Below are positions 41,906 through 50,927 of a DNA stretch of 64,000 nucleotides, in pieces. Origin of the DNA: Streptomyces smyrnaeus (GTDB lineage: Bacteria; Actinomycetota; Actinomycetes; Streptomycetales; Streptomycetaceae); contig NZ_JAFFZM010000013.1 of NCBI RefSeq assembly GCF_017676345.1, forward strand, positions 124,001 through 188,000. The letters are read 5' to 3'. Below the pieces are notes generated by a model that was not told the origin of the DNA, did no database searches, and saw nothing but the letters and a program-made list of their open reading frames with translations. Within the stretch, counting starts at the first letter, position 1, and every line of letters begins with the position of its first letter. A program made the position numbers and the translations under genes.

Positions 41906-42860
41906 CGAACTCGAACTCCTGCGGGACTGGGACGCCGACGCGTCCCCGCTCACCGAACCGGCCCGGGCACAGGCCCGGCACCGACTGCTCAACACGATCA
42001 CGCGCACGGAGCGGCACCCCGACACCGGACTCGGCCGCCGCCGCGCGCTGCGCCTTGCGACGGCCGGGGTGGTCGCCATGGCGATCACGGGGACGGCGGT
42101 GCTGATCACTAGCGAGGGCGAAGACCCGGACCGCGCGGGCACGGTAGCCCCGCAGATGCGCAACGCCGCCGCTGCGAAGGTGCTGAAAGGAGCGGCGGCG
42201 TACGCGGGCGATCAGGAGACGCCCGTTGCGCCGCGCGGCGACCAGTTCATCTACTCGAAGCGGATCATCAAGGAGAGGGACCGGAAGACCGGCAAGGTCA
42301 AGACCTTTGTGGACGTGAACTGGGACTCGGTGGACGGCTCCAAGCGCTCCTTGACCATGGAGCGCGGCAACGTGATCTGGGAAGAGCCCATGAAGGACGG
42401 CGGCTCCGTGTGGCCTCCCCGGGAGTGGAGCAAGCTCAAGAAGCTCCCGACCGATCCGGAGAAGCTCGTTCCGGCCATCGTCTCCGCCCGCGGCACGACC
42501 GACCAGTCGATCGACGACCTCTCCGGCTTCGACTGGTTCCGCGCCTACTTCCTGCTCGGTGAGCTCCTGAAGCACCCGGTGCTGCCCCCGGGGATGCGTG
42601 CCGCCGCGTACGAGGCACTGGCCCTGGTGCCCGGGGTCAAGGCGATTCCGGGCGTGAAGGACTCTGCCGGGCGCCCGGGAGTGGGGATCGCTTACACCGG
42701 ACAGGGGGCCCAGAAGGGCAGCTACCTCATCTTTGATGCGGAATCCTACGAATTCCTGGGCTTCCGCAGCGAGGGGTCCACGGCTTCCGGCAGGACGTAC
42801 GTCCAGCTCTCGCACACGGTGGAGTGGGCGATCGTCGACCGCTTGAAGCAGCGCCCCTAG
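41898..42860 (+). CDS. CU044_5270 family membrane-anchored protein
   Basis: A 320-residue protein. An N-terminal cytosolic segment (LELLRDWDADASPLTEPARA) is followed by one transmembrane helix at about 52-70 (LATAGVVAMAITGTAVLI) and an extracytoplasmic domain of about 250 residues (GDQFIYSKRIIKERDRKTGK, TVEWAIVDRLKQRP). Such proteins sit directly after ECF sigma genes in actinobacteria, where the N-terminal part may bind sigma. The 8-bp overlap with the sigma gene supports translational coupling. Confidence 0.88.
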   Translation: MTDELELLRDWDADASPLTEPARAQARHRLLNTITRTERHPDTGLGRRRALRLATAGVVAMAITGTAVLITSEGEDPDRAGTVAPQMRNAAAAKVLKGAAAYAGDQETPVAPRGDQFIYSKRIIKERDRKTGKVKTFVDVNWDSVDGSKRSLTMERGNVIWEEPMKDGGSVWPPREWSKLKKLPTDPEKLVPAIVSARGTTDQSIDDLSGFDWFRAYFLLGELLKHPVLPPGMRAAAYEALALVPGVKAIPGVKDSAGRPGVGIAYTGQGAQKGSYLIFDAESYEFLGFRSEGSTASGRTYVQLSHTVEWAIVDRLKQRP

Positions 42861-42867
42861 CTTGATC

Positions 42868-43395
42868 TTTGACCTGTGCGCCGTGGGCGAGGGGTGGTTG
42901 ACGTCTTCTTCTTTCGTTTCGAGTGTCCGTTTTGCGGACTGTGTGGACGTCGTAGCGTGGGGCGGGGCGCGTGTTCTTGCGGCTTGGTGGCCGTCCTGGC
43001 CTGGGCTGGTGGGTTTCGGTGCTCTGGCCGGACATGTCGCCTTGAAGCGGAGGTACCGAAAGTCGCGGCGGACGCGGGCAGATGTGAGCCGGTGCGGTTC
43101 GCTGGGTCTCTCCCATGGCCGTCGCAAGTCGGCTGCCAGCGGTCGGGCGGGACGGAGTTGGGCATGGACGGCGAGGATCAGCCACGTCCATTGAGCGGAG
43201 GCATCGGGTGTACGGATCTTGGGGTACGTCCAGCCCAGGGTCTGCTTGAGGAACCGGAAGGTGTGTTCGATGTCGAAGCGCCGCAGGAAGACCTGCCAGA
43301 GCCCGTCGACATCTTCGACGGGCTCTGGCAGGACAGTTCCGCCCAGGTGATGGAGGGGGTTTCTCGCCCGATCGTCACAGTGCCGGCCGAAGAGC
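42868..43395 (-). pseudogene. IS4-like transposase C-terminal fragment
   Basis: One minus-strand frame reads PEPVEDVDGLWQVFLRRFDI, EHTFRFLKQTLGWTYPKIRT, QWTWLILAVHAQLRPARPLA, RRPWERPSEPHRLTSARVRR, ending in a basic tail (TSTQSAKRTLETKEEDVN). The RRFDIEHTFRFLKQ block with its Glu is the end of an IS4-type DDE domain. The N-terminal two thirds are gone. Confidence 0.72.
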
Positions 43396-43919
43396 CTGTG
43401 AGCTGCTCATGAAGCGCGCACGACCAATGGCCGATACCCGGCCACTGCCGTCCGGTGACCTGGCCGCCATGCAACGGCGATCCACGGGACGGTTCGCCTC
43501 AGCCGTCATCCGGTCGTCGACGCGGTGCCGACGGCACTCCAGCGCCACCAGGGCTCAGCTCGTGAAGACGGCATGCCGCAGGGGTGACGAAACGTCAGCC
43601 TCCATGAGGTCACGCCTTCGGGGGCGGTAACCGTACGGCCGTGACTCGCGTGGACGACGTCGCCGTCCACGTACGCGAGTTCGACGTCGTGTCGCACCCG
43701 CCGACAGGTTGGACGAGAGATCCTCGAACCACCTCACCAGGCGGCCGTCGGCGTTCCTTCCGGATGACCGCCTCCTCGTGGTTGCCCGGACCCTGCCGCC
43801 GCGCCTGCATCGGAGGCAGGGGCAGGAGGATGGAGGCCGGTTCCTTCCTGTCGACGATGAATCATTCGGAAGAGCTGTCCATCCGCCCAGCAGGCGGTGG
43901 TCCGGAATCATCCGGGAAC
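43396..43919. other. Region without a recognisable gene
   Basis: About 520 bp after the transposase relic. A minus-strand segment VELAYVDGDVVHASHGRTV looks protein-like but is short and broken; I cannot assign it. Confidence 0.4.
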
Positions 43920-44909
43920 TCAGGAAGAGGAGGGTCCGAGCAGGTCGGCCAGCGCGGCAAGGGCCTGAGTGCCCACCAGATCTCCCGGCAGCAGTGGTAT
44001 GTCGAGCAGCGGTACGTCCACCTGCGGCCGCAGTCGGACGAGGTGCCGGTCCTCCTGTCCCCGGCGCCGGGCGAGCACCTCACCGGCGTCCGCCGGAGAA
44101 CGGCGGTTGGCGACGAGTGCGGCCACCTCGACGCCGAGGCCGGTGAGCTTCTCGTACACCTCCATGGTCTCGGCGATCGGGAGCAGCTCGGCGGTCAGCA
44201 CGAGTACGAACCCGGCCTGTGCCGGGTCCGTCACCACCTCGCGCAAACGGGAGAAGCGGTCGCGTCGGCGCAGCAGGATCCTGCGCAGGTCGGCGTCGCG
44301 GTCCGACTGCTCACCGCCGCCGAGGCCGCGCACCGCGGCGCCGAACCGCTCGGACCGGTCACGGTTGGCGAGCAGGGTCTCGGTCCAGGAGGTGAGCTGT
44401 TCGGGCAGCGCGAGCAGCCGCAGCGTGTGGCCGGACGGGGCGGTGTCGAAGACGACCAGGTCGTACGCCTCCTCCCCGAGCTCCACCGCCTCGGCGATCC
44501 GCTCCAGCACCGCCGACTCGTGGGTGCCGGGTGCCAGCCGGGCCAGCTCCAGGTGCCGGGCGGCCGGTGCGTGCATGCGCTCGGGCAGCAGCCGCCGCAT
44601 CGTCCCGGCGACCGCGGACAAGTGCTGCTCGACCGTGCGCTCGGGGTCGATCTCCAGTCCGTCGACGTAACCCGCCGTCCCGGCCCCGGGGGCGAGGTCC
44701 CCGGGGCCGGCGAGGCGCGTGGGCTCGTCGCCCACGAGGCGGTCCCAGAGGTGGCCGAGGTTGTGGGCGGGGTCGGTGGAAACCAGCAGCACGCGGGCGC
44801 CCGCCCTGGCACGGCCGAGGGCGAGCGCCGCGGCGATGGACGTCTTGCCCACCCCGCCCTTGCCGCCGACGAAGACGACCCGGCGCGAGGCGATGAGATC
44901 TAGCAGCAC
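43920..44909 (-). CDS. ArsA/GET3-family ATPase
   Basis: A 329-residue soluble ATPase. Deviant Walker A VVFVGGKGGVGKTSIAAALA at residues about 11-30, switch I LLVSTDPAHNLGHLWD, and switch II DLVVFDTAPSGHTLRLLALP. These mark the ArsA/GET3 group. The arsenite-binding cysteine triad of true ArsA is not evident, and no ArsB lies nearby, so arsenic efflux is unlikely. It is the third gene of an operon with a CstA-family transporter and a cory-CC-star protein, overlapping the latter by 10 bp. A chaperone or assembly role for that membrane protein is a reasonable guess. Confidence 0.92.
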   Translation of the reverse strand: MLLDLIASRRVVFVGGKGGVGKTSIAAALALGRARAGARVLLVSTDPAHNLGHLWDRLVGDEPTRLAGPGDLAPGAGTAGYVDGLEIDPERTVEQHLSAVAGTMRRLLPERMHAPAARHLELARLAPGTHESAVLERIAEAVELGEEAYDLVVFDTAPSGHTLRLLALPEQLTSWTETLLANRDRSERFGAAVRGLGGGEQSDRDADLRRILLRRRDRFSRLREVVTDPAQAGFVLVLTAELLPIAETMEVYEKLTGLGVEVAALVANRRSPADAGEVLARRRGQEDRHLVRLRPQVDVPLLDIPLLPGDLVGTQALAALADLLGPSSS

Positions 44910-45157
44910 CCGACATGCTCCAGTGGCGAGCGGTCCATGCCCATCCGGCGGTGCCAGGCGTGGAAGTCCTCATAGAGGGCGGGCATCAGCTCGACGGTGT
45001 AGTACGCCGCCGGGTCCGGCACGCCCAGTGCCTCCGCGAGGACGACCATCCGGAAGAGGTCGTCCTCCTCGCGCCGGGCGCGGGCGAAGGTACGCCGGTA
45101 GGGGCCGGCGTAGAACTCCTCCAGCCCGGCCCGGAACGAGGCCCAGCGGGATGTCAC
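44900..45157 (-). CDS. Cory-CC-star protein
   Basis: An 85-residue small protein: RASFRAGLEEFY-like start (FRAGLEEFYAGPYRRTFARA), MVVLAEALGVPDPAAYYTVE, LYEDFHAWHRRMGMDRSPLE, and the C-terminal HVGCC, two cysteines immediately before the stop, which gives the family its name. No membrane helix. It overlaps the CstA gene by 4 bp (GTGA) and the ArsA gene by 10 bp. This trio is a recurring actinobacterial arrangement of unknown function; the CC end could bind metal or a lipid, or be a redox or delivery handle for the ArsA-type ATPase. Confidence 0.85.
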   Translation of the reverse strand: MTSRWASFRAGLEEFYAGPYRRTFARARREEDDLFRMVVLAEALGVPDPAAYYTVELMPALYEDFHAWHRRMGMDRSPLEHVGCC

Positions 45158-46854
45158 CCTGTCACCTCGGCCTTCTCCGTCACATCGGCGTCAGGGGCCT
45201 CAGGCGGCTCCTGGGACGCCCGCCGCATCGCGACGACCGCTTCGAAGGCGACCCACACGGCGGCGACGATGATGACGACGTCGATGGTCAGCAGCAGCCA
45301 GTCCCGGGCGTCGTAGAGGTCGCCGAGCTGCGCGAGCGCGGCCCAGAACGCCATCACGAACACGACCGCGAGCGGCACCAGGGCAGGAGCCGGGTTGCGC
45401 CGCTTGCGGATCAGCATGACGGCGACGATGGACAGGGTCAGGGAGGCCAGCAACTGGTTGCTGGTGCCGAACAGCGGCCAGATACGGAGGCCGCCGGCGC
45501 CGTCGGCGCCCTGGCTGAAGGTCAGTCCCATACCGGCGGCGAGCGCGATGAGGGTGCCGACACCATTGCTGATCTTCAACTTCGCGGCCTCGCCGGCCTC
45601 CTGGACGACGAAGCGCAGCAGGCGCATGCCGGTGTCCATGGTGGTAGCGGCGAACAGGATCGCCATTGTGGCCAGGACCGTCGAGCTCAGCGAAGCCGAC
45701 AGGCCCAGGCCGCTGTTGACGATCTCGCCGCCGCCCGTGACGAACGCTCCGACGCCGCCCTCGCCGAAGGCGGTGTAGACGGCCTTCCAGTCGGCCATGG
45801 TGCGATAGCCCGCGATGGCGGCGATGATCGCGCCGAGCGCGAGCATGCCCTCGCCGACCGCGCCGAAGTAGCCGACGAAGCGGGCGTCGGTCTCCTTGTC
45901 CAACTGCTTCGAGGAGGTGCCCGAGGAGACCATGCCGTGGAAGCCGGAGATCGCGCCGCACGCGATGGTCACGAACAGCAGTGGCAGGAGGTCCGGGGTG
46001 CCCGCGGGCACGGCGTCGTTGAAGGCCGGGGCGACGACCGTCGGGGCGCTCAGCACCACCGCGACGAACAGGATGCCGAGCCCGACGAAGAGCTGGACGC
46101 CGTTGATGTAGTCACGCGGCTGGAGCAGCACCCACACGGGCAACAGGGAGGCTACGCCCGCGTAGACGAAGAGGGAGACGATCCAGAAGGTCGCCGGGGA
46201 CATGCCCAGGATCGGGTCGGGCAGCTCCACAGGGAAGGCGTCACCGAGGAGGACCAGGCCGTAGAGTGCCGCGACGCCCACCACGGTGACCAGGCCCAGA
46301 TTCATCCTGTAGCGGTAGACCGCCTGGCCGACCAGCAGCGCCACCACGACCGCGCCCCAGGCGGGGATCACCGCCGAGGGAGTGGAGATCAGCAGGTCCT
46401 TGATGACCACCGCGAAGGCCGCGATCACCATCAGGAGCAGCAGGAAGATCACGACGAGGAAGAGGTTCGCGCCCCGGGCGCCGATGTAGCGGCTGGAGAG
46501 CGTGCCCATCGAGCGGCCCTTGTTGCGTGCCGAGGCCCACAGCGCACCCAGGTCGTGCATGCCCGCGAAGAAAACCGTGCCGAGGGTGACCCACAGGAAA
46601 GCGGGCACCCAGCCCCAGATCACGGCGACTGCGGGGCCGACGATCGGCGCTGCACCCGCGACCGAGGTGAAGTGGTGACCCCACAGCACGAACTTGTTGG
46701 TCGGGACGTAGTCCACGCCGTCCTGCAGCTCGTGCGCGGGTGTCTTGAAGGACGCGTCGAGCTTGTAGACCCGGTTGCCAAGGAATTTCGAGTAGAGGAC
46801 GTATCCGCCCGCGAATATCGCAAGGCCGATCAACAGCAGCGGAAGTGCGTTCAT
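45154..46854 (-). CDS. cstA: CstA-family carbon starvation/peptide or pyruvate transporter
   Basis: A 566-residue integral membrane protein with about 15 hydrophobic helices. LLLIGLAIFAGGYVLYSKFL opens it, then YVPTNKFVLWGHHFTSVAGA, VIWGWVPAFLWVTLGTVFFA, SGFHGMVSSGTSSKQLDKET and RIWPLFGTSNQLLASLTL, all CstA blocks. Related proteins import peptides (CstA) or pyruvate (BtsT). The C-terminus is a soluble acidic tail. ATG at 46854 fits the family. Downstream genes overlap it in an operon with cory-CC-star and ArsA-type genes; a tandem GATGTGCAC lies about 50 bp upstream. Confidence 0.93.
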   Translation of the reverse strand: MNALPLLLIGLAIFAGGYVLYSKFLGNRVYKLDASFKTPAHELQDGVDYVPTNKFVLWGHHFTSVAGAAPIVGPAVAVIWGWVPAFLWVTLGTVFFAGMHDLGALWASARNKGRSMGTLSSRYIGARGANLFLVVIFLLLLMVIAAFAVVIKDLLISTPSAVIPAWGAVVVALLVGQAVYRYRMNLGLVTVVGVAALYGLVLLGDAFPVELPDPILGMSPATFWIVSLFVYAGVASLLPVWVLLQPRDYINGVQLFVGLGILFVAVVLSAPTVVAPAFNDAVPAGTPDLLPLLFVTIACGAISGFHGMVSSGTSSKQLDKETDARFVGYFGAVGEGMLALGAIIAAIAGYRTMADWKAVYTAFGEGGVGAFVTGGGEIVNSGLGLSASLSSTVLATMAILFAATTMDTGMRLLRFVVQEAGEAAKLKISNGVGTLIALAAGMGLTFSQGADGAGGLRIWPLFGTSNQLLASLTLSIVAVMLIRKRRNPAPALVPLAVVFVMAFWAALAQLGDLYDARDWLLLTIDVVIIVAAVWVAFEAVVAMRRASQEPPEAPDADVTEKAEVTG

Positions 46855-46902
46855 GCGAGACGCTCTCTGGGTTCTGGGGAATTGAGCCGTTGCCCTGCAC
46901 GG

Positions 46903-46920
46903 GATGTGCACGATGTGCAC
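46903..46920. promoter_or_regulatory. Tandem 9-bp repeat upstream of cstA
   Basis: GATGTGCAC occurs twice in immediate succession, so that GTGCAC palindromes recur 9 bp apart, 49-66 bp before the cstA start. Placement suits a regulator site, perhaps for starvation or carbon control. Confidence 0.45.
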
Positions 46921-47425
46921 CTGGCAGGCAGACAGCGTGGACGGTGGAGCGTGGCCTTCCTCGACCGAGTCAGACCGGCGACCGGAACGGGGGATCGGGC
47001 GCCTGCGCCCGCTTTGCACGGCTCGGCGGTGTATCCGGTCACGGGGTGCTGCGGGTGGGCGGCGACTGTGCCGTGGCGGTGGCGGAGCTCTTCCGTCACG
47101 GCCACACGCATCTGTCCGCACACCTGTCCGCAGCCGTCGGTCACCATCCGGCCCGGCACGAGTCCGTACCCGCTGTCTGCCAATGGTGCCCCCTGACCTC
47201 CTGCTTGGATGCCGCGAGCCGGTCGCCCGGCGGTCTGCTCAGGAGTTGCCGGAGGTTGCGGTTCGGTTGACAGGAGATTTCCTCGAGTTTCAGGTGGCGG
47301 GTCATGGCGTCACGAACACGCCCCGCTGTCCTGGCGGGCGACGACTGTGCCGTGTCCGGAGAACTTCCTCGACGGCCCGGCTTTCAAGCAGCGCGACGCA
47401 CACACCGGACGCCACTGCCCCCGTT
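46921..47425. other. 500-bp intergenic stretch
   Basis: Between the cstA upstream site and the DUF3311 gene. Long frames exist on both strands but none shows a family pattern or convincing ribosome site. Confidence 0.5.
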
Positions 47426-47683
47426 TCACTCCGCGGCGCCCCCGCCCCGACGTGCCCGCTGGTCACGCCGCCAGAGTTGGTAGGCAATCATCGTCAGCAC
47501 TGCGGAAATCGGCACCCACAGCAGCTGGTACCAGTAGAAGAACGGGATGCCCATCAAGGCGGGGTCGGTCTTGGCGTAGGAGCCGACCCACAGCATCGCG
47601 ACGAACGGGGCGACGAGACACAGGGCGATCACTACCCGGGTCGGCGTGATCACCGCTGGTTTCATTCGAGGTCTCCCCGGCAT
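47426..47683 (-). CDS. DUF3311 small membrane protein
   Basis: An 85-residue protein with two hydrophobic helices: VVIALCLVAPFVAMLWVG and FFYWYQLLWVPISAVLTMIA, separated by the conserved GIPFFYWYQ block of DUF3311. These proteins usually sit beside a sodium:solute symporter and may be its small subunit. Here it lies 63 bp after a symporter/sigma/membrane-protein operon in the same orientation. ATG at 47683 has GGGAG upstream; ATG at 47665 is an alternative. Confidence 0.85.
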   Translation of the reverse strand: MPGRPRMKPAVITPTRVVIALCLVAPFVAMLWVGSYAKTDPALMGIPFFYWYQLLWVPISAVLTMIAYQLWRRDQRARRGGGAAE

Positions 47684-47746
47684 TACGGCGGCTCCCTTCC
47701 CTCGCCGACTACGCGAACAAAGCAGGACAGCAAACCGGTCGAGCGG

Positions 47747-48070
47747 TCACACGGCTGAGGCGCAGGGCACGAGGCAGTCGGGGAGGGTTCGGGGAAGTGA
47801 CGCGAGAACCCCGCTGCCGGACCCCGCACCGGAAAAGATGACCCCCCGCTCCGAGGGCGTCTGGTTCAGCACCCACAGGCCGATCAGCGTGGCCAGGGTG
47901 AACACGACCGCGACGAGCACCGCGAGGACGAGCCTGCGCCGACGCTCGCGGCGCAGCCACTCGCCGCGCGCAGTGCTGTAGGCGTCGGGGGCACCCCGCA
48001 CCCCGTCCGCGAGCGCGGCCAGGGCCTCGCCCAGTTCCCTCTCCGTCCGGTCGGGACTGGTGTCGTTCAT
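47747..48070 (-). CDS. Small single-pass membrane protein, possible anti-sigma factor
   Basis: A 107-residue protein. An N-terminal cytosolic helix (RTERELGEALAALADGVRGA) and basic stretch (RGEWLRRERRRRL) precede one transmembrane helix (LVLAVLVAVVFTLATLIGLW), then a 35-residue external tail. Its ATG overlaps the stop of the sigma gene (ATGA). The layout is that of small anti-sigma or accessory proteins encoded after ECF sigma genes; no zinc-binding HxxxCxxC is seen. Confidence 0.78.
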   Translation of the reverse strand: MNDTSPDRTERELGEALAALADGVRGAPDAYSTARGEWLRRERRRRLVLAVLVAVVFTLATLIGLWVLNQTPSERGVIFSGAGSGSGVLASLPRTLPDCLVPCASAV

Positions 48071-48645
48071 TTCCGGGCCTCCATCGCCTGGGTCAGCGCT
48101 GCGATACCGCGCGTCGTATGCGTCTTGACGGATCCGCAGGAAATGCCCATCGCAGCGGCGATCTCACTTTCCTTCAGCCCGAGCCAGTGCCGCAGCACCA
48201 GCGCCTCGCGCTGCCGGGTCGGGAGCTGCCGCAGTGTGTCGATCAGCGCACGCTGGTCGTCGCGCAGCAGCGCAGTGCTCTCGGCCGAGGCGACCATCTC
48301 GTCGGGTGATCTCACCGCGTGTTTGCGTGCCATTTGCAGATGGCGTATCCGCATCCGCGTCAGATTGCAGACCGTGGAGCGCAGATAAGCCTCAGCCGCC
48401 GCAGTGTCCCGCAGCCGTGGCCATCTGCGGTAGATCTGGTAGTAGGCCTCGGCCACCACGTTCTCCGGATCGTCGGCTCCCAGCAGCACGGCGAGTCGCA
48501 GCATCGGGGTGTAGTGCAGTTCGAACAGCCGAGCCACACCGGCCTCCCTCTCCGCGTCGGCGGGGTCGTCGATCGCGGGGGCGAGTGCCTCGGCTGGAAC
48601 TGCGGGCTGCGGCACGGGCACAGGGATGCCGGGTCTGTGTCTCAT
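48067..48645 (-). CDS. SigE-family ECF RNA polymerase sigma factor
   Basis: A 192-residue sigma factor. Sigma2: ARLFELHYTPMLRLAVLLGA, VVAEAYYQIYRRWPRLRD. Sigma4: RQLPTRQREALVLRHWLGLK, ESEIAAAMGISCGSVKTHTT. The proline-rich N-terminal 30 residues are not part of the fold. ATG at 48645 overlaps the symporter TGA (ATGA). Being cotranscribed between a symporter and a small membrane protein, it may respond to the transported solute. Confidence 0.9.
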   Translation of the reverse strand: MRHRPGIPVPVPQPAVPAEALAPAIDDPADAEREAGVARLFELHYTPMLRLAVLLGADDPENVVAEAYYQIYRRWPRLRDTAAAEAYLRSTVCNLTRMRIRHLQMARKHAVRSPDEMVASAESTALLRDDQRALIDTLRQLPTRQREALVLRHWLGLKESEIAAAMGISCGSVKTHTTRGIAALTQAMEARK

Positions 48646-50189
48646 GGGTTGTTCGCTCCCGTCTCGGGGCGCCGCCTGACGGTCAGACGCGGGGGCAGGT
48701 CGGTGAGGTCGGCGCCGCGCGGGACGTGGAGACGTTCGAGAGCGACGCTCCCGGCCACTGCGACAGTCAGATTGAGCAACAGCGCGACGAGCCCGACGTA
48801 TATCTCCAGCGATCCGGCATCCGTGCCGATCGGCACGATGGGCGAGAACCCTTCCCGCACCACGAGGAACGTCCCGGCCACCATGCCCACGCCCCACCCG
48901 GCAAGGAGAGCTCGGGGGTGCAGCCACCGGGTGTACAGCCCCACGGCCACAGCCGGGAAGATCTGCAGGATCCAGACCCCGCCGAGCAACTGCAGGTTGA
49001 CGGCGTCCTGATCGCGCAGCCCGAACACGAACGCCACCGCGCCCACCTTCGCGGTGAGCGACACCGACTTGGCGACGCGCACCTGCCGCTTGGGCGTGGC
49101 CGTCGGATGGACGTACTCGACATAGACATTGCGGACGAAGCTGGTCGCGGCCGCGATCGACATCACCGCAGCCGGGACCAGCGCCCCCACGGTGATCGCT
49201 CCGAACACCAGCCCGGCCAGCGCACCCGGCATCAGCCGGTCCACCAGCATCGGCACGGCCGCCTCGGCCGCGCCCTCCGGCGCCCGCACCCCCACCGCGA
49301 GTGCGGCGATCCCCAGGAACCCGAAGAGTGCGAGCAGCCCGGTCCACACGGGCAGCGCCACGGCGGTCTTGCGCAGGGTGCGCGAACCGTCGGAGGCGAA
49401 GCCCGCCGTGAGCACGTGCGGGTACATCAGCAGGGCGAGCGCAGAGCCCAGGGCGAGGGTGGCGTAGGCGGGCTGATGCGCGGGGCTGAGGAGCAGCGCG
49501 GGAGAGCCCAGCTGCTGGGCGGCGCCCTCGAAGATCGCACCCGGACCACCGAGCCGCACCAGGACCAGCCAGGTCACGGCGGTCAATGAGACGAAGACGG
49601 CGACCGCTTTCAGCGCGGAGATGACGGTCGGCGCCCGCAGCCCGTGCCGGTAGGTCGCCACCGCGAGTCCGGCGAACAGCGCCGCCATCACCAGATCGCC
49701 GGTCACGCCCCCCGGGTACATGCCGCCGGCTGTCAGCACCGCGCGTATGCCCAGCAGCTGCAGTGCCAGATACGGCATCGTCGCGAGGATCCCGGTCAGC
49801 GCGACCACCAGGGCCAGTGGAGGGGATCCGTACCGTCCGCGCACGAAGTCGGCGACGGTGATGTAGCCGTGCCGCCGGGCCACCGTCCACAGCCGGGCCA
49901 GCAGGACGAAGACGAGCGGGCAGACGAGTACCGTGTAGGGCACCGCGAAGAACGCGGGCGCGCCGTTGCCGTACGCCAGTCCTGGTACGGCGGTGAAGGT
50001 GTACGCCGTGAAGATCGTGCCGCCGAGCAGCACCCAGGTCCACCAGGGTCCGAGGCTCCGGTCGGCCAGCGCCCAGCCCTCCAGGGAGGGAAGCCGGTCG
50101 TTGGGACGCAGGCGGCGCGCGGTGACCGCGAGCAGCGACGCCCCGGCGAGCACCGCGAGAAACGTCGCAGTCATGGCTGTACCGGCCAT
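48642..50189 (-). CDS. Sodium:solute symporter (SSS family)
   Basis: A 515-residue membrane protein with about 13 helices. ADRSLGPWWTWVLLGGTIFT, YTFTAVPGLAYGNGAPAFFA, RRHGYITVADFVRGRYGS and LVFGAITVGALVPAAVMSIA are SSS hallmarks; the R-x-G-x-x-TxADF segment is typical of the organic-acid and proline branch. Substrate unknown. It is the first gene of an overlapping operon with a sigma factor and a small membrane protein, a combination that suggests transport-linked signalling. Confidence 0.92.
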   Translation of the reverse strand: MAGTAMTATFLAVLAGASLLAVTARRLRPNDRLPSLEGWALADRSLGPWWTWVLLGGTIFTAYTFTAVPGLAYGNGAPAFFAVPYTVLVCPLVFVLLARLWTVARRHGYITVADFVRGRYGSPPLALVVALTGILATMPYLALQLLGIRAVLTAGGMYPGGVTGDLVMAALFAGLAVATYRHGLRAPTVISALKAVAVFVSLTAVTWLVLVRLGGPGAIFEGAAQQLGSPALLLSPAHQPAYATLALGSALALLMYPHVLTAGFASDGSRTLRKTAVALPVWTGLLALFGFLGIAALAVGVRAPEGAAEAAVPMLVDRLMPGALAGLVFGAITVGALVPAAVMSIAAATSFVRNVYVEYVHPTATPKRQVRVAKSVSLTAKVGAVAFVFGLRDQDAVNLQLLGGVWILQIFPAVAVGLYTRWLHPRALLAGWGVGMVAGTFLVVREGFSPIVPIGTDAGSLEIYVGLVALLLNLTVAVAGSVALERLHVPRGADLTDLPPRLTVRRRPETGANNP

Positions 50190-50927
50190 GGGTCACCGTC
50201 CTTGGTGTGCCTGTTCCCTTGCGCACGAGTTGCACGGGCCGCCGGCCCGGAGGACAGGGATCGACATCCGCCGGAAAGGTACTGTCGACCCTGCCGACGG
50301 GTGGAGATCTCCTGCACACAGGCCTACAGCGGCCAGGAGAGGATCGTAGGCCATAGCGCGAACCGTGAGTCACCGACTACGGTGCGTCATGATCACGTAG
50401 GGGATATGCGCAGTCCGACAGGGATCAGGACACCCTTGTGCTCGCGAGCAGGGCAACCGGTCGGCGGCTCGCTTCGTGGAGCTCTGCTCCGGGCAGCCAC
50501 CAGCGTCGTCGTCGGTCTCGCCACGGGGGCCGCTGAAGAGGCAACCCCGCACACGCTCGCCACGGGGGCCGCTGGAGCGCTCGTGTGGCTGCTGCTGTAC
50601 CCGCTGTACCCCTTCGCGCTCTCCCGTTTCGGCTCCACGCGGGGCAAGCGGTGTCCGGGTTCGGGCGGGATCGCCCGGGCTTCGGGCCCTGGAGGGGGCT
50701 GGACCACGAACGGCTCGTCGGGCTCCGAGGCACTGATCGCCTGGGCCGCCATCACCCCTCATGGGCCACCGCCTCACCCCGCACCGCAAGCGTCTGACCT
50801 GGACTGTCATTCCTCGTCCTGTTCCGCGTCACCGATGCCGACGCGGCCACGCGCAGCAAGGACCGATGAGTTTCCGGCCCGCCATGGGTCTGGATTGGGA
50901 AGACACCCGGCGAAGGAAGGAAACCCG
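50190..50927. other. Intergenic stretch with a short repeat
   Basis: Divergent promoter space for the symporter and the DHFR-family gene. A plus-strand frame from 50406 codes a hydrophobic segment (LVWLLLYPLYPFALS) but runs into the DHFR frame without its own stop and is unlikely to be a gene. Confidence 0.45.
50517..50574 (+). repeat. 19-bp direct repeat, 39-bp period
   Basis: CTCGCCACGGGGGCCGCTG occurs at 50517-50535 and 50556-50574, identical. The period is a multiple of three. Confidence 0.8.

Noticed and set aside
43920..44909. Arsenic-efflux ATPase
   Set aside because: No arsenite cysteine triad, ArsB, ArsD or ArsR(arsenic type) nearby; the context is CstA.
44719..47196. An 825-residue plus-strand frame
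   Set aside because: It is the antisense shadow of the ArsA, cory-CC-star and CstA genes, with low-complexity Gly/Arg/Asp content.
50406..50927. Small membrane protein gene upstream of the DHFR-family gene
   Set aside because: The frame has no stop before the DHFR start, lacks a ribosome site and looks like non-coding sequence with a 19-bp repeat.
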